Below are positions 35,151 to 44,108 of a stretch of 64,000 nucleotides of DNA, in pieces (the stretch's first letter is position 1; each line of letters opens with the position of its first letter). A program made the translations under genes and the position numbers. Location of the stretch: NCBI RefSeq assembly GCF_018199995.1, contig NZ_CP073578.1:3038001-3102000 (forward strand), in the 5' to 3' direction. The stretch comes from Photobacterium sp. GJ3 (GTDB lineage Bacteria > Pseudomonadota > Gammaproteobacteria > Enterobacterales > Vibrionaceae). Under the pieces are notes generated by a model, which was not told the origin of the DNA, did no database searches, and saw nothing but the letters and a program-made list of their open reading frames with translations.

Positions 35151-35179
35151 GGGCGCAGCAGGCCAAGCCTGCTGCGCCC
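35151..35179 (-). other. Perfect 13-bp GC-rich hairpin between rpsG and fusA
   Basis: GGGCGCAGCAGGC (35151-35163) pairs with GCCTGCTGCGCCC (35167-35179) around CAA, with no T-tract, so it is not a classical terminator. It may protect the upstream mRNA or tune fusA translation. Confidence 0.65.
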
Positions 35180-35196
35180 ATTCGCTAATAATGGAA

Positions 35197-35688
<492 letters not shown>

Positions 35689-35765
35689 TCAGGTTTTATC
35701 CAAAACTTTTCAGTTTTTTCAAAATTACAATTAATTTAGTGTTTGGCCTTACTTAACGGATTCCA

Positions 35766-36158
<393 letters not shown>

Positions 36159-36184
36159 TTACTTTCGTAAAGGTGAAAAATCCG

Positions 36185-36202
36185 CCTCCCAACAACAGGA
36201 GG
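36185..36202 (-). other. Hairpin in the rpsL leader
   Basis: CCTCCC with GGAGG around AACAACA; on the minus strand the hairpin is followed by CGGATTTTTC. The stem is short, so attenuation is only a possibility. Confidence 0.35.
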
Positions 36203-36209
36203 ACGCGAA

Positions 36210-36238
36210 ATTTTAGGCGTCGCGATATAAGGTGTCAA
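36210..36238 (-). promoter_or_regulatory. str operon promoter
   Basis: On the minus strand TTGACA (36233-36238), 17 nt, TAAAAT (36210-36215), about 70 nt upstream of rpsL. It is close to a perfect sigma-70 promoter and lies between tusB and rpsL, so tusBCD need not drive the str operon. Confidence 0.85.
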
Positions 36239-36316
36239 GATCTATACAGCGATCACAGCAATGATCATTTCTTAATCAGCTGTTTCAAGGCGGTTCAAGC
36301 CTGTCTCAGACCGGGA

Positions 36317-36607
36317 TCAGGCCCATTTCAGACTATTGGGATGCCGCACCGTCAGTTCGACGAATTCCTGATGATCAATCACAGTCACAGCTTCACTGAC
36401 ACGAGCCGCCAGTCCCCGGGCCATCAAATCAGACGCCAAAGCGTAGACACTGACACCCTGTGCGGAAAACCCATCAAGCAGGTTGGGCGACACTGCCGCA
36501 ACCACGGCATCTTGCAGCAACAACACTTCATCCCCGGGCAGGAGCTGAGCCTCACATTGCTGCAGGGAACGATTCTGAAAGGGAGAAGAAAAGACCATGT
36601 GTAGCAT
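36317..36607 (-). CDS. tusB: tRNA 2-thiouridine sulfurtransferase relay subunit TusB
   Basis: 96 residues, DsrH family. TusB, TusC and TusD form a heterohexamer that takes persulfide sulfur from TusA and passes it through TusE to MnmA, for thiolation of the wobble uridine of tRNA-Lys, -Glu and -Gln. MLHMVFSSPFQNRSLQQCEAQL and LLLQDAVVAAV are typical. It is 21 nt after tusC. Gene order tusDCB-rpsL is conserved with E. coli. Confidence 0.93.
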   Translation of the reverse strand: MLHMVFSSPFQNRSLQQCEAQLLPGDEVLLLQDAVVAAVSPNLLDGFSAQGVSVYALASDLMARGLAARVSEAVTVIDHQEFVELTVRHPNSLKWA

Positions 36608-36628
36608 AAACGCCTCGGTGCGAAGGAT

Positions 36629-36982
36629 TTAGTAGCTCAGAAGTTTCTGGCAGCGGTGTAATTTCGTTTGCAGGGAAACCGGAGTTAACCGCTCTGCGTC
36701 AATCAGCAAGTCATCTTCATTCAGGCCACGCTGGTCAAGAGATTCCCCACAAACGAAGATCTCCTCGATGTCATATAAAGAGAGCATTTTAAAGGCAGCG
36801 CTGTATTCACGGCTCAGAATGGCGTCACTTTGCTGCCCTTTCACCAGTTGCCAGACCCCGTCGCCGATAAAGAACAATTGCAACGCTTCGCTGTAGGCTG
36901 AGGTGGCCAGCACGGCATCCAACCCTTCACGGCCACTGTTCTGGCCGTGAGGGACGGTGCGAAACACAAATCCGATGGACAT
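36629..36982 (-). CDS. tusC: tRNA 2-thiouridine sulfurtransferase relay subunit TusC
   Basis: 117 residues from the ATG at 36982 (MSIGFVFRTVPHG); the open frame continues to 37219, but that part overlaps tusD. DsrF family, the middle subunit of TusBCD. The motif PHGQNSGREGLDAVLATSAY near the N-terminus matches the family. It is 16 nt after tusD and 21 nt before tusB. Confidence 0.94.
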   Translation of the reverse strand: MSIGFVFRTVPHGQNSGREGLDAVLATSAYSEALQLFFIGDGVWQLVKGQQSDAILSREYSAAFKMLSLYDIEEIFVCGESLDQRGLNEDDLLIDAERLTPVSLQTKLHRCQKLLSY

Positions 36983-36998
36983 AAAAATTCCGAAGTCG

Positions 36999-37391
36999 TT
37001 AAAACTGAATGACACGATCTGCACTGAGCAGGACTTCTGCCAGCCCGCCCAACCCGGCCTGTTCAAAACCTTCAGCCAGATTATTCCCCGGCAGGCTGTT
37101 CTGAAGCGCTTCCTGCTCACTGACAACCCCACGACGTAGCGCGGCTGCCACACAGGTTTGTAACTCCACCTGATGCTCACGCCCGAGTTGCTGCCAGGCA
37201 CGCAACAGGTCGAACTCATCAGAAGCTGGCGCGGTCAGCGCCGAACCGTTGTGCACACCATCCTGATAAAAAAACACCCGCTGAAGCTGATGCCCGGCGG
37301 CAACGATCGCCTGTGCAAACTGATAGGCACTGCGGGCGTTTTGCGTCCCGTACGCCGGGCCGTCCACCACCAGAGCAAAAGTCAGGCTCAT
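36999..37391 (-). CDS. tusD: tRNA 2-thiouridine sulfurtransferase relay subunit TusD
   Basis: 130 residues, DsrE family. TusD holds the active cysteine of the complex, which accepts sulfur from TusA. Cys80 in [13 protein letters not shown] is at the expected place (Cys78 in E. coli). The N-terminus [25 protein letters not shown] is typical. Its start overlaps the yheO stop by four bases, so the two are probably translated together. Confidence 0.95.
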   Translation of the reverse strand: MSLTFALVVDGPAYGTQNARSAYQFAQAIVAAGHQLQRVFFYQDGVHNGSALTAPASDEFDLLRAWQQLGREHQVELQTCVAAALRRGVVSEQEALQNSLPGNNLAEGFEQAGLGGLAEVLLSADRVIQF

Positions 37392-38131
37392 TTTTCGCCG
37401 TCCTCAGTTTTGCGCTGGCGGATATAGAGATACACCGTATGTTTAGAAATGTTCAGACGGTCCGCCACCCGGTTGATGGCGTCTTTAATATCAAAAATAC
37501 CTTTGTCGTACAGCTCCATCACGATCTGACGGTTCTTGGCATTGTTCGACACATTCTTGTCTGCATTGATTTCTTCAATGGTCCGTTCGACAGTCTGATC
37601 CACCAGCTCATCGACGTCACTGGCAAAGTTCACACTGGAAGCCGCCTGCTTGGCTTCATCGGTCGGCATGAAAGATTGCAGGATCTGAGAAAAAGGGGCA
37701 TCCAGATTCACGTTGATACACAGCAGTCCAATGATATTGTCATCCGCATTGCGAATCGCAATGGTGATGGATTTCATCAGTGCCCCACCTTTGGCGCGGG
37801 TAAAGTAAGCCCGGGAGAAGTTTCGTTCTGACCCTTCAATATCACGCAGCATTCGCAATGCGAGATCGGTGATTGGCGAACCCACTTTACGACCCGTATT
37901 TTCACCATTGGCAATTTTGATTGCGGATGTATTCAAATCGGCCAGCGAATGCAGGACGATTTCACAAAACGGGCCGATCAATGCGGCCAGACCATCTACC
38001 ACGGCTTCGTATGAACGTAAAATGGCAAAGTCGTGCTCGGTGAAGGTCCGGGTTTCAATTAAGTCACTTTCCACCATGACTTCTGAGCCAAAGTTATCTG
38101 TCGATACCACTTTCCTGTCTTCCTTGCTCAC
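37388..38131 (-). CDS. yheO: YheO-like helix-turn-helix transcriptional regulator
   Basis: 247 residues. An N-terminal PAS-like YheO domain (about 30-145, with [23 protein letters not shown] and GLLCINVN) is followed by a C-terminal HTH_22 helix-turn-helix (about 195-240, [25 protein letters not shown]). Targets and ligand of this family are largely unknown. It lies directly before tusDCB and overlaps tusD by 4 bp, which suggests joint control with the sulfur relay or autoregulation. E. coli yheO has the same position. Confidence 0.92.
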   Translation of the reverse strand: MSKEDRKVVSTDNFGSEVMVESDLIETRTFTEHDFAILRSYEAVVDGLAALIGPFCEIVLHSLADLNTSAIKIANGENTGRKVGSPITDLALRMLRDIEGSERNFSRAYFTRAKGGALMKSITIAIRNADDNIIGLLCINVNLDAPFSQILQSFMPTDEAKQAASSVNFASDVDELVDQTVERTIEEINADKNVSNNAKNRQIVMELYDKGIFDIKDAINRVADRLNISKHTVYLYIRQRKTEDGEK

Positions 38132-38278
38132 GCCCGTCTCTTCACACAGCAGTCGCGCTGCAGTTCAACGAAACGGGGAAAATTTCAATTCTTGCTTGCA
38201 AGTTTATCAGAATATGAATACAGGTCTTCACAAAATGAAAATTCAAATGCATAAAATTGCTGGCTGAACAACGAAAAA

Positions 38279-38304
38279 AGCCCGGCGATGGATGTGCCGG
38301 GCTT
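38279..38304 (-). terminator. fkpA terminator
   Basis: AGCCCGGC (38279-38286) pairs with GCCGGGCT (38296-38303) around a 9-nt loop; on the minus strand it is followed by T-rich sequence. It separates fkpA from the yheO-tus unit. Confidence 0.88.
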
Positions 38305-38333
38305 CTTGCTGTCACAATTCAGTGTTCTGCGGA

Positions 38334-39164
38334 TTATTCGTGGTTGTGCGCGCCAGCCGTCGCTTCTGCGTCTTGATCCGGCTGGATGATATCCAGCAGT
38401 TCCACTTCAAACACCAGCGTAGAGTTCGCCGGGATGCTTGGGTTTGCCTGAGAACCGTAAGCCAGCTCTGGCGGGATCACAAACTTGAACTTCGAGCCGA
38501 CTTGCATCAGCTGAACACCTTCCGTCCAGCCCGGAATCACTTGATTCAGCGGGAATGTTGCTGGCTGATCGCGTTTGTAAGAGCTGTCAAACTCGGTACC
38601 GTCAACCAGCGTACCTTTATAGTGTACCTGAACGGTATCGGTCGCTTTTGGCTTCTCGCCTTCACCTGCTTTTTCAACTTGATACAGCAAGCCGGACTCA
38701 GTCTTCTTCACGCCTTCCTGCTTTTCAAATTCAGTGCGGAAATCATCACCAGCCTGAGTGTTCTTTGCTGCTTCTTCTTTTGCTTTCGCCTGCATCATGT
38801 CAGAGACACGCTTATCCAGCTCTTGCAACGCTTGTTGCGTCTCGTCCTGAGACAGGCGGCTGTTGCCGGCAAAGACATCACTCACACCCGCCAGCACATC
38901 TTCTTTATTCAGATCCAGACCCAGCTCTTTTTGCTGCTCCAGATTGGCAGACAGATATTGCGCCAGGGACGCACCAATTGCGTAAGCCGCTTTCTGGTCT
39001 TCAGAATCAAACGCTTGGGCCGACTCTGCTGCCGTCTGCTCAACCTGAGCTGGCGCTGCAGTGTCCGCTGGTGCCGAAGTTTTCTCATCCTGACAGCCAA
39101 CAGCCAGCAGAATTGTTGCTGCCAGTGCAGACATTTTCAGAACTGGTTTCAGAACTGGTTTCAT
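38334..39164 (-). CDS. fkpA: FKBP-type peptidyl-prolyl isomerase, FkpA-like lipoprotein
   Basis: 276 residues from the ATG at 39164, which has GGAG 6 nt upstream (an ATG at 39176 lacks a site). The signal ends in a lipobox, LLAVGC, so it is a predicted lipoprotein, unlike soluble E. coli FkpA; residue +2 is Gln, which by the E. coli rule favours the outer membrane. An N-terminal dimerisation domain (about 50-150) is followed by the FKBP domain (about 165-260) with VHYKGTLVDGTEFDSSY, GWTEGVQLMQVGSKFKFVIPPELAYG and LVFEVELLDI. It assists folding of periplasmic and outer-membrane proteins. A KPVL repeat lies at the very N-terminus. Confidence 0.93.
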   Translation of the reverse strand: MKPVLKPVLKMSALAATILLAVGCQDEKTSAPADTAAPAQVEQTAAESAQAFDSEDQKAAYAIGASLAQYLSANLEQQKELGLDLNKEDVLAGVSDVFAGNSRLSQDETQQALQELDKRVSDMMQAKAKEEAAKNTQAGDDFRTEFEKQEGVKKTESGLLYQVEKAGEGEKPKATDTVQVHYKGTLVDGTEFDSSYKRDQPATFPLNQVIPGWTEGVQLMQVGSKFKFVIPPELAYGSQANPSIPANSTLVFEVELLDIIQPDQDAEATAGAHNHE

Positions 39165-39270
39165 GTATCTCTCCATTTATTCAGAGTCTAAGCTCTTAAT
39201 TTTATGCATGGTTTTTCACAGCTGTGTTAAAACCATGCCATATCAATATACTAATACCAAATTTTTTCTT

Positions 39271-39316
39271 ACCTTGAGTCACAACGCTCAAGGTTCTGTC
39301 GGATTTTTATCCGACA
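39271..39316 (+). promoter_or_regulatory. Two tandem perfect hairpins before the WD40 lipoprotein gene
   Basis: ACCTTGAG-TCACAACG-CTCAAGGT (39271-39294) is followed after two bases by TGTCGGAT-TTTT-ATCCGACA (39297-39316). Both 8-bp stems are perfect. They lie in the fkpA/WD40 divergent spacer, 31 nt before the WD40 start. They could be a structured leader or regulator operators. Confidence 0.6.
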
Positions 39317-39346
39317 CCCCAGAAAGAAATACGGAAAGTTTAGAAC

Positions 39347-40348
39347 ATGCGTCAAACTTTATTTACAGTCACATTCATTCTGGCACTGTTTACCCTTTCG
39401 GGATGTGATATTTCAGGGCCGGAACGTCAGCGCTGGACCCTGGCGGCTGACGGGGCAACCACATTCAGCCTGAGCCGGGATGGTCGCTTCGCATTATTTT
39501 ATTCAGCCCAACAAGGTATCGTGCTCTGGGATCTTCAGCAAAACAAAAAGTTAGCGGATTTAGGTTCTCAAGATCCAAATCACACAACCGTGACAAACAG
39601 CGCAATTTCCGACAATCAACGTTTTGCGATCACCGCAACCGCACAGAACTTTGCCGTCTGGGATCTGGCCTGGGGGCAAGCCAGAGGACTCTGGTCTGTC
39701 TCTGATGCCGTCATCCGGGATGCCGCCATTGCCAATGATGGTCAGCAGGTCCTGCTGGCGCTCTCAAACGGTAAAGCTTTATACGTCCACTTGGGCAACG
39801 GCAGACGGCTGGAGTTCCTCGCCCATCGGGAAAAAGTGAATGCAGTCGCGCTGGCTCCCAATGGTCACTACGCCTTGTCTGGCGGCGACGATAAACATGC
39901 CTATTTATGGGATACCGAAAGCGGACAAATCATTTATCAATTTGATCATCCGTTACGGGTCAACCGGGTCAGCCTGCAACGTGACGGGAAACTGGCCATG
40001 ACGGCAGACAGCGGGAACGATGCCTTTATCTGGGATCTGACAAATGGACAACAGCAGACGGCTTTGAAGATTCGTCTGAGACAGCAGAATTTTTCCAGCG
40101 CCCGTTTCTCCGATAGCGGTGAACTGCTGGCAACCGGCACCCCATCCCGCCGGGTAGAACTATGGCGGACCGCGACAGGAGAGCGGCAAGGCTACTGGCA
40201 AGCAGCCGTACAAGAAAACGAGCGTCCGGGCTCTGCGGTAGTGTATGATGTCGCCATTACACCGGAAGGTGATGTCCGTTCTGCCAGCTCGGCCGGGATC
40301 GCGCAGGACTGGCTCAGCCCCAAAGACACAGCAGACAGCGAAAAATGA
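39347..40348 (+). CDS. WD40-repeat lipoprotein
   Basis: 333 residues. The signal peptide ends in LSGC, with Asp at +2, the inner-membrane retention signal in E. coli terms. The mature part is a beta-propeller of about six or seven WD-like blades; ALSPNG/GxYAL and xxxLWD patterns recur ([55 protein letters not shown]). It should act as a periplasmic-side scaffold; no enzyme motif is seen. The stop overlaps the slyX start by four bases, so the two are translationally coupled. I recall the same pairing in other Vibrionaceae, but it is absent from E. coli. Function is unknown. Confidence 0.88.
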   Translation: MRQTLFTVTFILALFTLSGCDISGPERQRWTLAADGATTFSLSRDGRFALFYSAQQGIVLWDLQQNKKLADLGSQDPNHTTVTNSAISDNQRFAITATAQNFAVWDLAWGQARGLWSVSDAVIRDAAIANDGQQVLLALSNGKALYVHLGNGRRLEFLAHREKVNAVALAPNGHYALSGGDDKHAYLWDTESGQIIYQFDHPLRVNRVSLQRDGKLAMTADSGNDAFIWDLTNGQQQTALKIRLRQQNFSSARFSDSGELLATGTPSRRVELWRTATGERQGYWQAAVQENERPGSAVVYDVAITPEGDVRSASSAGIAQDWLSPKDTADSEK

Positions 40349-40569
40349 CAGAAATCGAAATGAAGCTTCAGGCACAGATTGATGAGCTGGAAATGAAACA
40401 GGCTTTTCAGGATCAGACCATTGATGAGCTCAATGAGGCGCTGACACAACAGCAGTTCCTGATCGACAAAATGCAGGTCCAGATGCGATATCTGGTTGGA
40501 AAAGTCAAAAGCGGGCAAGTGTCTCAGATGGCCAGCGAGAGCGAAGAAACACCGCCGCCCCATTACTGA
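40345..40569 (+). CDS. slyX: SlyX family protein
   Basis: 74 residues, almost all heptad-like coiled coil ([26 protein letters not shown]), ending in the family's short PPPHY tail. Function is unknown. The gene starts inside the stop of the WD40 lipoprotein gene (ATGA overlap), is followed by a terminator, and faces slyD, as in E. coli. Confidence 0.93.
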   Translation: MTEIEMKLQAQIDELEMKQAFQDQTIDELNEALTQQQFLIDKMQVQMRYLVGKVKSGQVSQMASESEETPPPHY

Positions 40570-40587
40570 GTTCAATTCACAGTGACA

Positions 40588-40615
40588 AAAACGGGAAGCC
40601 TGAGCTTCCCGTTTT
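40588..40615. terminator. Bidirectional terminator between slyX and slyD
   Basis: ACGGGAAGC (40591-40599) pairs with GCTTCCCGT (40604-40612) around CTGA, with A- and T-tracts outside. Confidence 0.92.
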
Positions 40616-40626
40616 CCCGTCATGAC

Positions 40627-41148
40627 TTAGTGGTCATGTCCGCAGCAACCGCCTTCATGGTCGTGATCATGGTCATGACCACCTTCCTGATGGATATGGC
40701 CGTGAGCAACCTCATCTTCCGTTGCAGCACGCGTTGCCATAATTTCCACATCAAAGGTCAGCGTCTGGCCAGCCAGCATGTGGTTGCCGTCGACAACCAC
40801 TTCGTCACCGTCAACTTCAGTCACTTCCACTGGAATCGGACCCTGATCCGTATCCGCCAGGAAGCGCATACCCACAGTGATTTCGTCAACACCCTGGAAC
40901 ACTTCAGCAGGAACACGCTGAACCATTTCTGCATGGTGCTCACCGTAAGCTTCTTCCGGACCAACAGTCACTTCGAATTTGTCGCCCACTTCACGACCTT
41001 CCAGTGCTTTCTCCAGACCAACGATCAGGTTGTTGTGGCCGTGCAGGTAATCCAACGGTGCATCTGAGGTTGACTGATCAACAACAACGCCGTCTTCGGT
41101 TTTCACTTGGTAAGCCAGGCTTACTACGGTGTCTTTAGCGACTTTCAT
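40627..41148 (-). CDS. slyD: FKBP-type peptidyl-prolyl isomerase / metallochaperone SlyD
   Basis: 173 residues from the ATG at 41148 (GGAG five bases before); the longer frame to 41214 has no site. SlyD is a cytoplasmic folding helper and nickel chaperone for hydrogenase. The FKBP half (VSLAYQVKTEDGVVVDQS, PLDYLHGHNNLIVGLEKALEG) holds an inserted IF chaperone domain. The C-terminal tail is rich in His, Asp and Cys (HDHDHDHEGGCCGHDH), the metal-binding part. It is the last gene of kefG-kefB-yheV-slyD. Confidence 0.96.
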   Translation of the reverse strand: MKVAKDTVVSLAYQVKTEDGVVVDQSTSDAPLDYLHGHNNLIVGLEKALEGREVGDKFEVTVGPEEAYGEHHAEMVQRVPAEVFQGVDEITVGMRFLADTDQGPIPVEVTEVDGDEVVVDGNHMLAGQTLTFDVEIMATRAATEDEVAHGHIHQEGGHDHDHDHEGGCCGHDH

Positions 41149-41239
41149 GTTTACTCCGAATTTGAGCATAGGGTTAACCTGTAATGATAACGGATCTGCC
41201 CTGCCGGACGCCAATCCTGTTCGCAGATTCCGCCATCAT

Positions 41240-41449
41240 TTATTCTGGCTTGAAGATACCAATCACCTGCGCCTCCGCTGTGCCGGCAACATGTTTGCTG
41301 TCTTCAACCGACTTCGGCAAACGGGTGTCGGTATGCTGGCAGGCAACGCATTCCACCTTCTCCACTTCATTTTCAAGCCACCAGCGTAACGTATCCTGCT
41401 GCTGACAAGCCGGGCAAACCGCACCGGCAATAAATCGTTTCTTCGTCAT
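41240..41449 (-). CDS. yheV: YheV family zinc-ribbon-like protein
   Basis: 69 residues with two CxxC pairs (AVCPACQQQD and VECVACQHTD), expected to bind one zinc ion. Function is unknown. It lies between kefB and slyD as in E. coli. With SlyD next to it, a link to metal handling or redox sensing is possible but unproven. Confidence 0.88.
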   Translation of the reverse strand: MTKKRFIAGAVCPACQQQDTLRWWLENEVEKVECVACQHTDTRLPKSVEDSKHVAGTAEAQVIGIFKPE

Positions 41450-41495
41450 GGTTCCCTTCCTTCAACTGCCTGGGATTTTCTCTCTTCAGGCTGGA

Positions 41496-43301
41496 TCAGT
41501 CCCAGCCGTTATGCCGCTCGCGCTCGCCGCGCATCTCCCGGTCAAAAATTTCTTCCAGCTCTTTGCGTGCTTCCTTGGCCCGGGTCGCCAGATGCACATC
41601 CTCAGAATGCTGCGGTAACAAATCCCGTAATGCTGTCGTATCCAGTTTACGAAAGTGAGCTTCCGCACGTTTGGCTTTATACGGATGCATTCCCAGCGCA
41701 ATCAGCGCCTGACGTCCCAGATCCAACGCTCCGGCAAAGGTCTCCCGGGAGAAGCGATCAACCCCGTGACTGAGCAACTGATGGGCTTCCACCCGGCTCC
41801 TGGCCCGCGCCAGAATTTTCAATCGCGGAAAATACTGCTGGCACAATGCCACCACCTGCATGACCTCTTCCGGGCTATCCGTACAGATAATAATGGCTTC
41901 TGCTTTCTCGGCGCCGGCCGCACGCAAAAGATCGAGCTGCGTTGCATCGCCATAATACACCTTATAGCCGAACTTACGCAGGAACTGGATCTGACCGGGA
42001 TCCCGTTCCAGTATCGTCACCCGGATCTTATTGGCAAACAGCAATCGCCCGACCACCTGACCAAAGCGACCAAATCCAGTAATAATCACACGGGGCTCGC
42101 GGTCAATCACATCCGACGCAGGCTCATCCCCTGCTTCCGCTCTGAAGGTACGGATAAACCATTTCTCCTGCAGTCGCAATATCAGCGGTGTGGTCATCAT
42201 GGAAAGACTCACCACCACCAGCAGGAAACCAGTCAGCTCAGCACTGAGCAGGCCTTCACTACGCGCTGCGGTAAAGAGAACAAAGGCAAATTCACCGCCC
42301 TGACTCAAAATCGCGGCCATCTGACTACGGGATTTGGCCTGAATGCCAAACAGCCGGGCCAGCAGGTACAGCAGTAATCCCTTCACGACCACCAGAGCCA
42401 CCACCGCAGCCAGAATCTGGAGCGGGAATTTCAGCAGCAACCCCAGGTTGACGGCCATCCCGACCGAGATGAAAAATAGCCCCAGCAATAAACCTTTAAA
42501 AGGCTCGATGGCAATTTCAAGCTCATGCCGATACTCGCTTTCTGCCAGCAGCACACCCGCTAAAAAAGTGCCCAGTGCCATCGACAGCCCCAGCGTTTCC
42601 ATCCCCAGCGCAATGCCAATAACCAAAAGCAATGCGGTCACGGTGAACAGTTCCCGCACCCCGGACATAACCACCCAGCGGAACAAAGGTCGCAGCAGAA
42701 AATGTCCACCGACCAGCAACACCACAATTCCGGCAATCATCGCACCCAAATCGAGCCAGCCGCCCCCTTCACTGCCAGCCAGTAAAGGGAGAAACGCCAG
42801 CATCGGAATGACCGCGATATCCTGAAACAACAGCACGGCAAATCCGGACTGCCCGGTATCGGAGCGGCCAATGCCCTGCTCTTCAATCACCCGCAGCGCA
42901 ATGGCGGTTGACGACAACGCCAGCCCCATGCCAATCACCAGAGCAATCCGCCAGTCCAACGGACCAATCAGGGATTCACACAACAGCACGACGGAGGCTA
43001 TCACCAGGCTGGTCAGCACCACCTGACTGCCGCCTAAGCCCAGAATCGGCTGCCGCATCTGCCAGAGCTTTCGGGGGTTCAGCTCCAGACCAATCAGAAA
43101 CAGCAGCAGCACCACCCCGAATTCCGAAAAGTGCAGCACTTCATCCACATCATCAATCAGTCCCAGCCCCCAGGGACCAATCCCAATCCCGGCCAGCAGG
43201 TAGCCCAGTACCGATCCCAGTCCCAGCCGCTGCGCTACAGGAACAGCCACCACAGCGGCAGCCAGAAAAACCACACTGGCACTTAACACATCAGACGCCA
43301 T
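41496..43301 (-). CDS. kefB: Glutathione-regulated potassium-efflux system protein KefB
   Basis: 601 residues from the ATG at 43301, with AGGAGG six bases before it. KefB releases K+ in exchange for H+ when electrophiles form glutathione adducts, acidifying the cytoplasm for protection. The CPA2 membrane part has 12-13 helices ([51 protein letters not shown]). A cytoplasmic RCK domain follows ([18 protein letters not shown], about 395-520) with the glutathione-binding fold. It overlaps kefG by 11 bases. KefC is a close paralogue; KefB is chosen because of the synteny. Confidence 0.94.
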   Translation of the reverse strand: MASDVLSASVVFLAAAVVAVPVAQRLGLGSVLGYLLAGIGIGPWGLGLIDDVDEVLHFSEFGVVLLLFLIGLELNPRKLWQMRQPILGLGGSQVVLTSLVIASVVLLCESLIGPLDWRIALVIGMGLALSSTAIALRVIEEQGIGRSDTGQSGFAVLLFQDIAVIPMLAFLPLLAGSEGGGWLDLGAMIAGIVVLLVGGHFLLRPLFRWVVMSGVRELFTVTALLLVIGIALGMETLGLSMALGTFLAGVLLAESEYRHELEIAIEPFKGLLLGLFFISVGMAVNLGLLLKFPLQILAAVVALVVVKGLLLYLLARLFGIQAKSRSQMAAILSQGGEFAFVLFTAARSEGLLSAELTGFLLVVVSLSMMTTPLILRLQEKWFIRTFRAEAGDEPASDVIDREPRVIITGFGRFGQVVGRLLFANKIRVTILERDPGQIQFLRKFGYKVYYGDATQLDLLRAAGAEKAEAIIICTDSPEEVMQVVALCQQYFPRLKILARARSRVEAHQLLSHGVDRFSRETFAGALDLGRQALIALGMHPYKAKRAEAHFRKLDTTALRDLLPQHSEDVHLATRAKEARKELEEIFDREMRGERERHNGWD

Positions 43302-43860
43302 GCTGAACCTCCTTGCTGACCTCACTCAAAGGATCCATCAGCCAGTCCCGGTACAGCTGCGCATGGTCACGTCGTTCCTGCGCCGGGATCCTTCTGGCCC
43401 AGTGCAGAACCAGTGGCGGCAACCAGTGCATCTGGCAGAGTTCTGCAGTTAATTCAAAGGGCTTGAGGATATCCGCCACGCTGCTGCGGTTGTAACCGTC
43501 CGGTGTATAAGCTTCGGCCGCACCGCCTGTGGTGATCACCGAGCGCCAGTACTTACCCTTGGTGGCCGTGCCGTCGCCATGCGCGAACCCTTTGCTGAGC
43601 ACGACATCAATCCATTCCTTCAACAGTGCCGGACAGGAATACATATAAAGCGGATGCTGAAAGACCAGAATGTCGTGTTGCGTCAGCAAAGCGCGCTCAA
43701 ACGACACATCAATAAAAAAATCAGGATATTTGCCATAGAGGTCATGAAAAGTGACATGTGGCAGATTTGCCACTGCGGACAGCATGGCTTTGTTGGCGAC
43801 AGACGCATCCGGATCCGGGTGCGCATAAATCAGAAGAATACGTGGTGGGGCTTGTTCCAT
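43291..43860 (-). CDS. kefG: KefB ancillary flavodoxin-like protein KefG
   Basis: 189 residues from the ATG at 43860; an ATG at 43875 would add five. NAD(P)H:quinone oxidoreductase-like fold: [21 protein letters not shown] at the FMN-binding N-terminus, and [32 protein letters not shown]. KefG is needed for full KefB activity and may report the redox state. It overlaps kefB by 11 bases, so the two are co-translated. Confidence 0.93.
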   Translation of the reverse strand: MEQAPPRILLIYAHPDPDASVANKAMLSAVANLPHVTFHDLYGKYPDFFIDVSFERALLTQHDILVFQHPLYMYSCPALLKEWIDVVLSKGFAHGDGTATKGKYWRSVITTGGAAEAYTPDGYNRSSVADILKPFELTAELCQMHWLPPLVLHWARRIPAQERRDHAQLYRDWLMDPLSEVSKEVQHGV

Positions 43861-44108
43861 CGGCCTGATCCTCATGTCCCTGAGTCATCTGGTGAGCCTG
43901 ACCGGGCTCGTTCAAGCATCATACCGAATTATTGCGGTCATGGGCGCATATTTCCTGAGATTCCCTTTTTACTGAGAATTCAATGGCAAAATTCGCATCG
44001 CACTACCCGGCAGTGCTGCACCTGTTCGCAGTTCAACGCAGTTTGTTATAGACTGCCGCCCCAGTAACCCATTTGTTGTGGAGCGGCTTCAGCCGGTAGT
44101 AACAGGCG

